Source: Branchinecta lynchi (lineage: Eukaryota > Arthropoda > Branchiopoda > Anostraca > Branchinectidae). Taken from it: DNA of 64,000 bases. The position numbers and the translations under genes were made by a program. Location of the stretch: assembly GCA_023053575.1 (NCBI GenBank), contig JAKZAP010000009.1:22549869-22613868 (forward strand), written 5' to 3'. Position 1 is the stretch's first letter; the number at the start of each line of letters is the position of its first letter. Shown here in pieces: positions 28,770 through 38,990 of the stretch. The notes beneath the pieces were generated by a model. The model was not told the origin of the DNA. It ran no database searches and was given only the letters and a program-made list of their open reading frames with translations.

Positions 28770-30122
28770 ATGGCAGTAAATAAAGTTATCAGTCCGCAAT
28801 GGAACATTTTTGATGAACCGCTTGTGGATGAAACAGTGGTTAAATATGAATTTAAAGAAATTCGAGAAACAGATGTGAATGTATCTAATAAATCAGAGTT
28901 TGAATTCGTAACAAAGAAATTAGATTCTTGGTTTTATCCAAGTGAAAGTTATCTTGATGTCAGTGTAAGAACAGTAAACGAAGATGGGACTCCTATAGCT
29001 GCAACCGATGTTGCTACTTTAACGAATAATGGATTTAATTTATTCAGTACCGCTGAGTATGTAATAAACGATGAATCGGTTGAAAAAATTAATCATGTTG
29101 GTATTACAACTACCGTTACAAAGTTGATTGAATACTCTGATGATTATTCTAGAAGTGCTGCAAGAAATCATTTCTGGTATAAAGATTATAATCAAGGGAA
29201 AGAAATCAATCCTGTAGTTGCTTTGTTTACTCCAATTGCAGCAGTATCAGGGGCTGGAACAGTCAGGTTGACCAATAATGATAATTATAATAAAGGACTT
29301 GAAAAAAGATATAACAGAACAAAGAGCAGTAAATTAGTAAATATGTATTTACCATTATCAGAATTGTTTGGATTTTTGAAAGGAAACAAACGATTCTTCA
29401 GAGGTGCATCGCATAAAATATTTCTAAGAAGAAATGATGATAACAACATGATTATAAGAAATGGAAATACTAATTTCAAAGTAGTCATCGAGTATTTATC
29501 CTGGAAGATCCCTATTGTAGCTCCTAGTATTGAAATGATGAGTAACTTAGAAAAGGGTCTTGCTAAGGATAAAAAGCATAATCTGATGTGGGAAGCATGT
29601 AATACTTATAAAAGCGATGTTAGTCAGAATAAGGAACACACTTGGAAAGTTATATCTGAGAGAAACAATCCAACAAAAGTAGTTGTGATGCTACAGAAAA
29701 ATGAAAAGCATAACAATCAATTAATGAATAATATGGTGTTTGATCATATGAATTTAACAGACATAGAACTTAGAATTAATGGGGATAAATATCCTGAAGA
29801 ACCACTTAAATGTGATTTTAGCGATGATAAATGTAAATACTCAAATCTTTACAATAGGTTCATACATTTGGGTTATAAACAATTAGCATTTGATACTGGT
29901 AGTGTTGTTAGTATAGAAGAATTTAAAGAAGTATATCCACTATTCTGTTTCGATGTTTCCAAACACGAGTCAAATATTTATAATGGAACAACTGCTGATA
30001 TTAAAATAAGTTTAACGTTGAAAGATAATCAACCCGTACCATATAATGTTTACTGTGTTATATATTATGAAAGAAAAGCTACATTAGATATTATCAATAA
30101 AAATACGTATGTGAGTTTGTGA
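28770..30122 (+). CDS. Major capsid protein, double jelly-roll
   Basis: 450 residues, start on CTTATATAAATGG. Sequence typical of Polinton MCPs: SYLDVSVRTVNEDGT near 60-75, LPLSELFGFLKGNKRFFRGA and HKIFLRR in the middle, NLMWEACNTYKS, a PTKVVVMLQKNEKHNNQ strand, and ELRINGDKYPEEPLKCDF near 345-362. The last motif (INGxxYP) recurs in double jelly-roll capsid proteins. Trimers form the pseudo-hexameric capsomers. Intact. It ends five bases before the right TIR begins. Confidence 0.9.
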   Translation: MAVNKVISPQWNIFDEPLVDETVVKYEFKEIRETDVNVSNKSEFEFVTKKLDSWFYPSESYLDVSVRTVNEDGTPIAATDVATLTNNGFNLFSTAEYVINDESVEKINHVGITTTVTKLIEYSDDYSRSAARNHFWYKDYNQGKEINPVVALFTPIAAVSGAGTVRLTNNDNYNKGLEKRYNRTKSSKLVNMYLPLSELFGFLKGNKRFFRGASHKIFLRRNDDNNMIIRNGNTNFKVVIEYLSWKIPIVAPSIEMMSNLEKGLAKDKKHNLMWEACNTYKSDVSQNKEHTWKVISERNNPTKVVVMLQKNEKHNNQLMNNMVFDHMNLTDIELRINGDKYPEEPLKCDFSDDKCKYSNLYNRFIHLGYKQLAFDTGSVVSIEEFKEVYPLFCFDVSKHESNIYNGTTADIKISLTLKDNQPVPYNVYCVIYYERKATLDIINKNTYVSL

Positions 30123-30126
30123 GCCT

Positions 30127-30713
30127 GGATTTTTATTTAATAAAATCATCCCCTAATAAATGGAGTCCACAAAGGAAGTCTTGAATACAATCAGAATGAA
30201 TAAATACAATGAGACAATCAGGAAAGAAGAACTAGTTCTAGGATTGAAATATACTATTGTTAAAATGAGAATTGCTAAGACAAAATACGGTGATAAGTTG
30301 GTTGTAGTTATTAATCATAATGACAAACCCTGTGATTTGTTTATAACACAGAAATATAATGCCATTGCTAACGAATTACTTTTAAAGAAAAATCTGGCTT
30401 TGCAGCCTATTGTACGCGAAAACAAGAACAAAGAAACATATGTGGATTTAGAACTGTTTACTCAGTAATATTTGAAAAAAAAATGAAAAATGTAAAAAAA
30501 AAAAAAAGTGCTGTATATTGTAGTATTTTCTATGTAGTAAAGGGTAATATTTCTCATTTCTTGTATCCTTTATTTTGGAAGTAAGAAAATAGAAATGTTC
30601 TTAAAAAGGGGGATAATTTGGTAAAAAGGATGTTAAAATTTAAGAAATTGATGTTAAAATGGGGTTTTGAAATTGGGGGGAGGGTGAGCCAGAACCCCCT
30701 TTATATAACTACT
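30127..30713. repeat. Polinton right terminal inverted repeat (587 bp)
   Basis: Inverse of 17065-17635, 16 bp longer because the left copy has a deletion. Contains the intact copy of the TIR gene and an A-run near 30477-30506, and ends TTATATAACTACT before the target duplication. Confidence 0.95.
30160..30468 (+). CDS. TIR-borne gene, intact right copy; OB-fold-like
   Basis: 102 residues from ATG on CCTAATAAATGG, beginning MESTKEVLNTIRMNKYN. The middle, LGLKYTIVKMRIAKTKYGDK, then VVVINHNDKPCDLFITQKY, alternates like a small beta barrel. It resembles short OB-fold-type sequences ('Y.i...+..+TKYG..+') in other mobile elements, so a nucleic-acid-binding or replication role at the ends is plausible but not shown. 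The gene lies wholly inside the inverted repeat, so each end should carry a copy. Only this one has its start. Confidence 0.75.
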   Translation: MESTKEVLNTIRMNKYNETIRKEELVLGLKYTIVKMRIAKTKYGDKLVVVINHNDKPCDLFITQKYNAIANELLLKKNLALQPIVRENKNKETYVDLELFTQ

Positions 30714-30719
30714 CAACAG
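30714..30719. repeat. Polinton target site duplication, right
   Basis: CAACAG, identical to 17059-17064. Confidence 0.9.
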
Positions 30720-31348
30720 TTTTCCGGTTTTGGCCCGATTCCGGGCGAACTACATGTCCGGGTAGAAAATTGTTTTCACATAAGTGTTCAGCATATCTTC
30801 TTGCCCTAAATCGAACATCTAATCAATTCCAAATAAAACTTTTAATTTTGACAAACTTTCGGGTTTGGGCCGGATTCCGGTCGAAATACTTGTCCGTCGA
30901 GAAAATAGTTTTCACCATCGTCTTCAGCATGTCTTCCTACCTCTAAATCGAACATCTAATCAACTTCAAATAAAACTTTTACTTTCAACAAACTTTCCGG
31001 TTTGGGCCGGATTCCGGGCGAAATACTTGTCCGTCGAAAAAATAATTTTCACCATTGTCTTCAGCATGTCTTCTTACCCCATAATCGACTATCACATTAG
31101 CTGTTTCAAAATATTTTGTTTGCCCCTTAATTTGAACCCCCTCCCCCACCCCTAAATGTAGGGCTACAAAGCCCATCTACGAACTTGACTGGTCCGACGA
31201 CCCAACGAATCCTCACACCAAGTTTCATCAAAATACTTCATTCCCTTCGAGAGTTATCGTGCTTACAGAAGGACGGACAGACGGACGGACGGACAACTTT
31301 TGCGATGTCATAGGTATCCCTCCACCTACGTTTTGGGATCCCAAAAAT
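30720..31348. repeat. GGGATCCCAAAA repeat, right half
   Basis: Continues the repeat broken by the Polinton. Three units start with TTTCCGGTTTTGGCC-type sequence, followed by an end segment with GACGGACGGACGG, TCATAGGTATCCCTCCACC and the final GTTTTGGGATCCCAAAAA. No coding capacity. Confidence 0.85.
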
Positions 31349-31450
31349 AAATACGAGAATAAAAATGAACGAAAGAAAAGCACACAAAAGTGACACCAAA
31401 AAAGATGGGTAAATACAGGTGCATTACCTACTGGTGAACTTGAGTTGATA

Positions 31451-32267
31451 CCCGATGAAAATTTTTAGCCTGCGCAGTAGTATGGTAGTAGTACGAAAAC
31501 GTTGCATGTAATACTATGTAATAGCAAAGAATACTATCATTTAAGACTGGTCCAATCTTATGTAGTAGTATCCAGTAGCATCCTGTCCTGCCATACTAGC
31601 ATCCAGTCTTGCTAATAGTAGCATATGCAGTAACACGGTAGCCTTGAAGTAGAAGTATGTAGTAGCATCGTTAATACTGCATGCAACTTTTTCGTACTAC
31701 TTAAAGGTTAACAGAATAGGGCTAAGATACGACAGCCTGATTACCCATCATATTTCTACTTAATTAGGCTAGAAGAACCGACAAAACGCGTTACTTTGTT
31801 ATCCACGATTCTTGTATTTTAGCTGACGTAATTTCTCTTCCGTAACTGTTGTACCTCTATACGGACGTAGCTCTATGCTTGACATGTTTAGCAACTACAG
31901 TGGCAGCCAATTGCCGTAATAACAAGTCATGGCGGACCAGGAACAACTTGGCATTCGCCCATATATGTTTGAGCCACAGTGCTCATCAGATTGGTGTGAT
32001 GAATCGAACATTTCAAAATCTTCGCTTTGTTAGCCATTGAAACACACGCTTTTGCAGACATTCAAATTTTCCGCGACTCGCCGTAAAGTTATTTGTCGTG
32101 CAACCAGCGGAGATTCCAAACGTCACTACTAGATTACGCGACATAAAAAACAAAAATCCCTTACATGAGTCAAAATAATTCAGTGTATTCAAATCAAACG
32201 TATACAAATAAGTTGGCTTTTCAGTTAAACTTTAATAGTACTACTATGAGATAAATTTTTGATCGGG
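31451..32267. mobile_element. MITE, CCCGATGAAAAATTT family, with nested AAAGTTTAAC element
   Basis: The outer ends are CCCGATGAAAATTTT (31451) and AATTTTTGATCGGG (32267). At about 31701-32235 it is interrupted by another element with ends AAAGGTTAACAGAATAGG and GCTTTTCAGTTAAACTTTA. The nested family recurs at 38241-38776 and 61628-62570. Confidence 0.7.
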
Positions 32268-32589
32268 TAGGAGCAGACGCTAGAAAACAGAATGGAAAGT
32301 AAGGTGAGAAGGCGTATAAGATGGCAATGAATTCCATACGGAGATAGAACGCGAAATTGGGGATCTTTGAGCAGCTGTGGATGAGTATCTTGGAACAGAA
32401 ATTTCCAAATTTCCACTCCGAATGCGGTTTTATAACAGGAGGGAGCGCCGACAAAGAACAAATATGACATTTAGGATAAAATACCAGTAGCGAGTACTCA
32501 GTCGGCGACTCAGCTATTAGAAATAGAAATATTCATAAATCGTCAGGGACCTAAGAGATAAACACTTGCAAAAAAAACCTTTCCTCCGC

Positions 32590-32750
32590 CCATCTACGGA
32601 ACTTAACATGTACTTTACTTAGTGAACACTCACACCAAGTTTGAACAAAATATCTCCAACCCTTAGACAGTTGCTGTGCGAACAGACGGACAAACGGGCA
32701 ACTTTTAGGAAGTCCGAGGAATCCCGTCACTTAAGTTTTGGGATCCCAAA
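32590..32750. repeat. GGGATCCCAAAA repeat, 3' fragment
   Basis: Only the terminal part: CTACGGAACTTAAC, a diverged ACAGACGGACAAACGGGCAA stretch, and the closing GTTTTGGGATCCCAAAAA. Confidence 0.65.
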
Positions 32751-33110
32751 AAAGACAGCGTGTTAGCAGTACTTCGGTGTAAAAAATGCAGCTATTATAA
32801 TAGAGTAATAATGTAATTGCAACAATAAGGCTTTCGCCTCTATACATTTTTTACCCACTTAAATGGATACTCACCCAACAAGGACTTTCTCAAGGGCTTG
32901 AGAGAAAGCTCAGCTAATGAACCAGCCCGCTCATAGCAGCGAACGCTATCTTAACTCATTTGTGCCTTACTGTATCCGCAATTTTAATGTGAATTAACCA
33001 AATTGTAATTTGACAATCCCGTGCATTTTGTATTATCAGAATTTTGGGAATAAATGAACTGAACTGAAAATATTGAATTTCAGCAGGCGGTAGTCGACAC
33101 TTGCTTTGAA

Positions 33111-33392
33111 CTGAGCCTCGTTTTTGTTGCAATAGCGCTGCCGCATCGCTGCTGCAGCACTTCTTTGCTTTTGCACAATATGCGTTTTTGGATTCGCTTT
33201 CTTCTTGGTTGAAGCGGTAGCGCTGCAGCACCTTGCTGGAAGCACGGACTTTGTCGGTGAGCAAGTCCGTGATTCTCGAGAAGCGCTGCCGTCTTCCTCA
33301 GAAGCACTGCAGTACAAAAACGGATGTAGAAAGCATCAGTCCGGAATCGGCCGAGAAGTGGACCTGCAGCATGCAACAAAAACGAGGCTCTG
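33111..33392. mobile_element. MITE, AGCCTCGTTTTTGTTGCA family, copy 1 (3-bp TSD CTG)
   Basis: The element 33114-33389 has inverted ends AGCCTCGTTTTTGTTGCA and TGCAACAAAAACGAGGCT, with CTG on both sides. The inverted second copy at 52128-52394 has CGG on both sides. The inside contains several near-palindromic GCAGCGC/GCGCTGC words. Long frames on both strands are fortuitous. Confidence 0.8.
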
Positions 33393-34171
33393 GTTGATAT
33401 TCTCGGCATTTACAACACTTTCGGGGATATTATTCCAATATTTTACATTTCGGTTTCTAAAGCTCCATAAGTAGAATATGTTCCTAAATCAAAATGGACC
33501 TAAGAGACAAACACTGCTTTTATCTCTTGTCTGTTAGATTCAACAACACGGGCGCTTTTAAACAGCGAAACTTTATCCCTGAATCGTATTCCATGTCATC
33601 AACTCACGATTATCTTCGCTATTTGCGATCGAATGTAATTAAAACCGTTTTCTGGCTCTGTCAACAACAAGGAATCTTTGTTTGCACACTCTCTCCTAGG
33701 AGGCATCATCGAATTCCTGTTTTTCTCATATTGCTTCAGTCGGACCCAATATCAAGTTCCGCTTCCCTGCAAGAGCGACGGTGACAGGAAATAATGAAAA
33801 ACCGGGACATGCCCCGCCGGCAATCCAGGTAATACAGTAGAGGCAGGGTCATCGCGACTCGGGGGACGCCCCCCCCCCCCCCCCCAATGCTGTCGGCCAG
33901 TCGGTAACGTATATAAGAGTCGGCGCGAGGCGCCACGATTTTTCGTCGAAAAAGTTGATTTTTTTTTTTCACGAAAAAAGTCGTTTTTTTCCTGAAAATC
34001 AGTTGATTCTTTGTCAAAACAGTCAGTTTTTCTGAAAATCAGCCGACTTTTTTCAAAACAGTAGTTTTTTCCTTGAAAAAAACGTTTTTTTTCCTGCAAA
34101 AAAAATTTTGAAAATTGGTTTTGGCCAAATTAGAAAATCATATCCATTACTGAGAATAAAATGAACATTAC
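33393..34171. other. Intron; diverged MITE with C-run and TTTTTC-rich tail
   Basis: About 33840-34110 (C-run at 33869-33886, TGTCGGCCAGTCGGT, then many AAAAT-CAG-TTGATTTTT-type words) is related to 58118-58370. Nothing coding. 33480-33840 shows no recognised feature. Confidence 0.5.
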
Positions 34172-34273
34172 CAGTTATTGCTGTGTAGCCCCGTGAGCCA
34201 CCTGTCGGTCCTATTCTCACGGTGAACTCGCTAACATTCTTCAAAACCTTAGGCTTCCATGGTCGGGCAGCCT
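34172..34273 (-). CDS. Skeletor-like DOMON protein, exon 3 of those visible
   Basis: Minus strand, donor G|GTAATG below 34172. The peptide KVLKNVSEFTVRIGPTGGSR, then GYTAIT, contains the RIGPTGG-x-x-GY-x-AITG signature that precedes WGxAYYING of exon 4, with correct phase. Two acceptors are possible. CACACCAG before 34273 splices in phase with the 42.4 kb exon. TTTTAG before 34289 opens a longer exon, but in a different phase, and would need an unseen exon between. I chose the first because it needs nothing extra. Confidence 0.85.
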
Positions 34274-34387
34274 CTGGTGTGGGTGTTACCTAAAACGAAG
34301 GTAACACAAATTGTAGAGACCTTAGTTGCAACTGAGTGAACAAGGGATCCCAAAGATTTCATATAAGATCCAGACAATTGGTTCTTT

Positions 34388-35400
34388 TATACAAACAATG
34401 TTTACAACGGATACGTCAGCTACGATTCTTCATCAGCAATATTTCGGCCCTTCTTGGCAAGTACTCCCTACCGGAAACGTGGAACGGGGTTATTGAGGGA
34501 AGAAAATTTAAGCCTCAGTCCCATATTAACAACAAAACCGAAGTCGTTCAAAATGCAGAAAAAAAAATTTCCTGCCGTCGCCCCAATCGTGCAGCAAAAA
34601 CAGCAGCTGTGTCAAAAATTAAGATTTTCCGTGCAGTAATTATTCAAAGTAATAGATACTCCATAATAGAAACGTAGAACGAGGTTAAATTGAAATAATA
34701 TTTAAGTTGATCAAAATGCAGAAAAAAACCTTTCCTGTCATCGCCCCAATCGCGTCCGTGTCAAAAATTAAATCTCAGGACTAGTTTTTTCAATACAGTG
34801 GTATTTGAAGGTAATTTACTTTAATAAGATATTTACAGTCGGTAGAAGCTTCAGTTATTTATTACAGGTCTTTTTCCTTCCCCGACGTTGACCCAGAGGA
34901 TTGACAGCCTGACGAGGACCCTTGCCAAGAAGTGCCGATATATCGCTGATGAAGAATCATAGCTGACGTATCCGTTGTAAACATTGTTTGAATAAATATT
35001 TCAAAGTCAGCTTGGGCTCAAAGAACAACTGGTTCTTGTAGACATCCGGTCTTCGCCAGACTTCGTGAAAATGTTTACTGCTAAAATTTACAAACAGATT
35101 TAATGTCAATGGCTAACCGTCTGAGAAAAGCAAGTTCAGATGTCATCGCCCAATCGTGTAGTGAAGCAAAAACAGCGTCCGTGTCAAAAATTAAATCTCA
35201 GGACTAGTTTTTTCATTACAGTGGTATTTGAAGGTAATTTACTTTAATAAAATATTTATAGTCGGTAGAAGCTTCAGTTATTTATTACAGGTTAGTTTCC
35301 TTCCCCGACGTTGACCCAGAGGATTGACAGCCTGACGAGGACCCTTGCCAAGAAGGGCCAAAATATCGCTGATGAAGAATCGTAGCTGACATATCGAGGG
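34388..35400. repeat. Hairpin family member with an internal direct duplication
   Basis: The arm GTTTACAACGGATACGTCAG (34401) is matched by its inverse at 34958-34985. Within it, about 34738-34955 (AAATCTCAGGACTAGTTTTT, then CCCCGACGTTGACCCAGAGG and CCTGACGAGGACCCTTGCC) is repeated almost exactly at 35143-35372. Non-coding. Confidence 0.7.
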
Positions 35401-35675
35401 GGTGTGTTTACTCCCATACGTCATAAATTTCTTCCAAGGGACATATATCAACCTTCTGTTCTTCTCATTACTTGTTCTTCCACCGAAATTGCTTTCCGAA
35501 AATTAAGAAGAACTGCAGATTCTGATGCCTAAAACAAAGGTAACAAAAGTTGTAAGAACCTGTGAACGTTTGCAGTTGTAACTGAGGAAAAACTGGGTCT
35601 CAAACTTGTAGCCACAGTAGAATATATGAGGAGACAAATATACATTTTGTTTATGATTGTTAAGCACGGACAGAC

Positions 35676-36218
35676 AACGATTTTACTGTCAGAAGATTCA
35701 TAACAGACAACAGAAGGTTTCGCGGTTTCAACAGACAATGCGTCATAGACACCACTTCGAATGTTGTCTGTTGTCTTTGAAAATGTTATGCATAACAAGC
35801 GTTGCCATCAGGAAGAGCCGAAAAACCACCAAAAAGCATCTGCTGAATTTGCCAAACCTACTGACATTCAAGAAGGAAAACCTACTGACATTCAAGAAGG
35901 AAGTTGTATTAATATTACTCAAGTGATATTTTCTCCTTGTGCAAATTTACAACAAGTGTAAACTAAGAATTTTGTTGAGGCTTAACGGCCTAAAATCCAA
36001 TTGCGAATGTATTATTATTATTATATGACGACAAACAAAAAAGTCTGTAAATGATTTTTGAATGTTTGTTGGCTCTTCCTAGCAATGCTTATTCTGCATA
36101 ACATCTTACGTATAACGTTTTCCAACCCAACAAATAACAATCCCAAGTGTTGTCTGTAACGCACTGTCCGTTGAAAACGCGCATCCCTCTGTTGTCTATT
36201 ATGGAACTTCCGGCAGTG
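35676..36218. mobile_element. Foldback, CTGTCAGAAGTTTCATAACAG family
   Basis: Left end ACTGTCAGAAGATTCATAACAG and right end with TATTATGGAACTTCCGGCAGT are inverses. Inner blocks (GGTTTCAACAGACA, ATGTTATGCATAACA, GGAAGAGCC) recur inverted in the right half. Relatives at 45691-46072, 46762-47128, 47444-48202 and 48492-49034. A short GACATTCAAGAAGGAA duplication lies at 35862-35905. Confidence 0.7.
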
Positions 36219-37024
36219 TAGACGAATTCCACTTCTAGAGTGACTTGTGATTTGACTCCTTGAGTGGAATGTTTTGTCTAGTCCTAAGAAAATACTATAG
36301 TCTAATCTTTCAATACTGGAAAGTGTTGATTGCAGGTCCCTTGCCAAGAAGGGCCGAGATATCGCTGAAGAATAATAGCTGACCTATTCATTTTCAGTAA
36401 TTTTTTCTTCTGATAAAGACGATATTTTTCTGTTAGTTAGTTTGGCAAGAATTCCTGTCTACCGTGTGTGCTTTTGACGAAGACCCTCTGTCGGGCTTGT
36501 TCACAATTTGGGTATTTTGCCGACGAAACATTCGCGTCACTTGAATTTGAGATTGAGATTTATTGTATAATTCAGGTACAAAATTTCGTGGTTGTCCAAC
36601 CAAATTGTTTGACCTTTGTCAGGTAATATATACAACAATTGTTAAAATCAAATTCGTAATCAAAATAAAAGGTAAACCATTGAAGTCAACAACCGAAATA
36701 AAATTCATAACAAAATAACTAAGATAAATAACATTACTGTAAAAATCCACAAATTTCGGAATGAAGCTATTACAATATCTTTCCCGGTTACATGCGATCG
36801 GCATGAGCTTCGGGACTTTGGTGGATACTTGTCTTGGTGGCCTTGGGCGTTCAACCTCAAATTTCCTCAAATTTCGACTCCAATGCCCGAGAAAACCGGA
36901 TGATCAATCGGTATAAAGAAGTATTTTTTTAACTGGTTTCCCGACAAATATTTTTTATTTTAGGTTAAGTTTGTTTTTCAATAAATATTCTGGGCCCAAG
37001 CTGACTTTGAAACATATTTTCAAA
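36219..37024. other. Intron, little recognised
   Basis: 36335-36385 is one arm of the CTTGCCAAGAAGGGCCGA hairpin family. The remainder is AT-rich, without gene or splice-bounded exon. Confidence 0.4.
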
Positions 37025-37200
37025 TAATGTTTACAACGGATATACGTCAGCTGCGATTCTTCAACAGCGATATTTCGGCCCTTCTTGGCAAGGGTCCTCG
37101 TCAGGCTGTATTTACGAGGATCCTTGCGAAAGAAGAGCCGAAATATCGCTGATGAAGAATCGCAGTTGACGTATATCCGTTGTAAACATTGTTTGAATAT
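37025..37200. repeat. Hairpin element, GGACCCTTGCCAAGAAGGGC family
   Basis: The arms ATGTTTACAACGGATATACG and CGTATATCCGTTGTAAACAT pair over about 80 bp each. The centre contains TCAGGCTGTATTTACGAGG. Confidence 0.8.
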
Positions 37201-37324
37201 ATGTTTGATTTTCAGCTGTGAATACAATCCTTATTTTTATTTCTTTCCATTTTCGTCAATCCAAAAACCCGGTCTCTCAGACCTCTGTGGTTGTCCACAG
37301 AGGTGGACAACCACTGTCTGTCCG

Positions 37325-37395
37325 TTCTGGCCGAATAGTTAGCAAGCTGACCTCTCAAGCGAAGGGTCACTGGTTCGACTCTCAATGGTACCGAC
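37325..37395 (+). repeat. tRNA-like SINE head or degenerate tRNA
   Basis: TGGCCGAATAGTTAGC resembles a pol III box A, and GGTTCGACTC, 32 bases on, resembles box B. I could not fold a full cloverleaf with a paired acceptor stem, so a tRNA-derived SINE or pseudo-tRNA is likelier than a working tRNA. Just upstream is a short hairpin around CCACAGAGGTGG. Confidence 0.4.
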
Positions 37396-37726
37396 CGCAA
37401 GAGAAGAGAAATCCCTTTTGTTTACCTTTGCCACCATTGAATCTGATTCAGCTTCCATTTCTGGGTCTAGAGGTCTTGGACAGCCTCTGATATCTCTCTT
37501 GAAGAAATCGATACGTCGGACCTCATCCGGACCTGAAAGAAAGGCTTGCTAGAAAAATGCGTTCTTGTTGCCTGCCCACCTTTCGCTTTTCGACTTCACG
37601 CAGCAGGCGTTTTTCCCTCTGGAATCCACCCGTCAGGTGACATTTCAACTTGGTCCCTTCTGGTCATATCTTTTAAGTGTATTAGTTAATTTGTTTCGTG
37701 TCTGTGTGTTTCGTAAATATTATTTA

Positions 37727-38089
37727 CGTTTTTGATCCGAATTCTCCGTTCCGAATTCTCGCTTCTAAATCCTCGATTCTCGTACAAATTGCCGTTTTCG
37801 CTCGTCTGACTTCACCATTCTCGCTTTTGACAATAACACTAATTTTGCAGCTCGTCCGCAACCCGGTATACGTATTTATGCATACTGAACACCCGTTGAC
37901 CAATCAGGGAGGAGGACGCAGAGAGGAGAATCGAGAATTCACTATCGGAGTAACTTCTCGATTCTGCAGAATCACAAGGCTTTCCCCGTTCTCGATTCTG
38001 ACAAAAACGCAAGAAAAAGAGAATTCGCCCAAAAACGCGAAATAAGGGAATTTGGAGGAGAATCGCGAGGAGAATTCGTATCAAAACGC
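37727..38089. repeat. Foldback rich in GATTCTCG/CGAGAATC
   Basis: Ends TTTTTGATCCGAATTCTCC and GGAGAATTCGTATCAAAA are inverses, and the arms carry further GAATTCTC/GAGAATTC words. Non-coding. Confidence 0.6.
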
Positions 38090-38240
38090 AACTTTTTTAT
38101 TCCTCTTCTAGTTTTAAGCTATTTGGAAAATAAGATTGATTGATTGATTGAATTCGCGACCTACCAGAAGAGACCCGCAAGGCTAACAATCAGCTATTTT
38201 CTCTGAAACGCGCTTTTCGGAAGTTCAACTTTCGAACCTT

Positions 38241-38776
38241 TTTAAAGTTTAACCGAAAAGGGGCTGCGATAGGGCAATCTAGTTACCAATCACCTGTTCA
38301 CTTAAAGTTTAACCGAAAAGGGCTAGGATACGACAGTCTAGTTACCCATCACTTGTTCGCTTATATAATCTTGAAAACCCGATGAAAAAGCGTTAGTTTG
38401 TTTTTCTGATATTTCCAAGTAATCGATTATCCCATTGTGCCTGCCGCTCTTCCCGTTTTTGTGATATCTCTATGGTGCCTGGAACATTTGGCAACAATAC
38501 CAGCAGCAAACGAGTAAATAAATTGTGTATCAAATAAACAAAGAAGTGTCTGCAGTCTGCAGTGCCAAAAACTAGTGCTAGCTAGTGATAGTGATAGTGC
38601 AGTGATTTTCGCGGGCGAATTGTGGACGGATTCACCATGGGAAAGCGTCCACATTCCCAACGTCCCTACTGAAGACTACTGTGGACAGAATGAAAATCCC
38701 CAATAGGTGTTGTAATAATTCAATGTATTTGAATGATGTAAAAATAAGTTGCCTGTTCAGTTAAACTTTAAATAGG
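38241..38776. mobile_element. MITE, AAAGTTTAACTGAAAAG family
   Basis: Starts TTTAAAGTTTAACCGAAAAG with a duplicated first segment (38303 onward repeats CGAAAAGGGCTAGGATACGA) and ends with TGTTCAGTTAAACTTTAA. Related copies: 31701-32235 and 61628-62570. Contains CCCGATGAAAAAGCGTTA, shared with the 62.4 kb copy. Confidence 0.6.
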
Positions 38777-38990
38777 CTTGAAGACCCGATGAAAATGCGT
38801 TACTTCGTTGCTGCAACGTTCACTAATAACCGATTTTCGAATAGTGGAATTTACCTGTCGGATCTGTGGTACCTCTATGTGCTTGTGCCTGTGTTACAGT
38901 TTGTCTTCTGCCACTAAGCAGTCATCGCCAAGATCCCCACCGGCGATTGAAAAACCGCCTTTGTGCTGAGATTTTCCGAACCATAGGCAG

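Larger units (their letters stand above)
17065..30713 (+). mobile_element. Polinton/Maverick virus-like DNA transposon
   Basis: 13,649 bp, beginning AGTAGTTATATAAAGG and ending with the inverse. Long inverted repeats and a 6-bp TSD bound a gene set diagnostic of Polintons: protein-primed family B polymerase, retrovirus-type integrase, adenain-like protease, FtsK/HerA-type ATPase, and major and minor jelly-roll capsid proteins. Genes are closely packed (17-60 bp gaps), mostly on the plus strand. Several genes carry single frameshifts or lack starts, so this copy is likely defective. The insertion lies in an intron, antisense to the host gene. Confidence 0.97.

Noticed and set aside
33036..33409. 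Overlapping frames rich in A, Q and R
   Set aside because: They lie inside the AGCCTCG MITE and read differently in its second copy.
38894..38985. Missing host exon (minus-strand FGKSQHKGGFSIAGGDLGDDC)
   Set aside because: No convincing acceptor or donor, an in-frame stop follows, and it abuts a MITE end. The resemblance to the FG-x block of relatives is probably chance.
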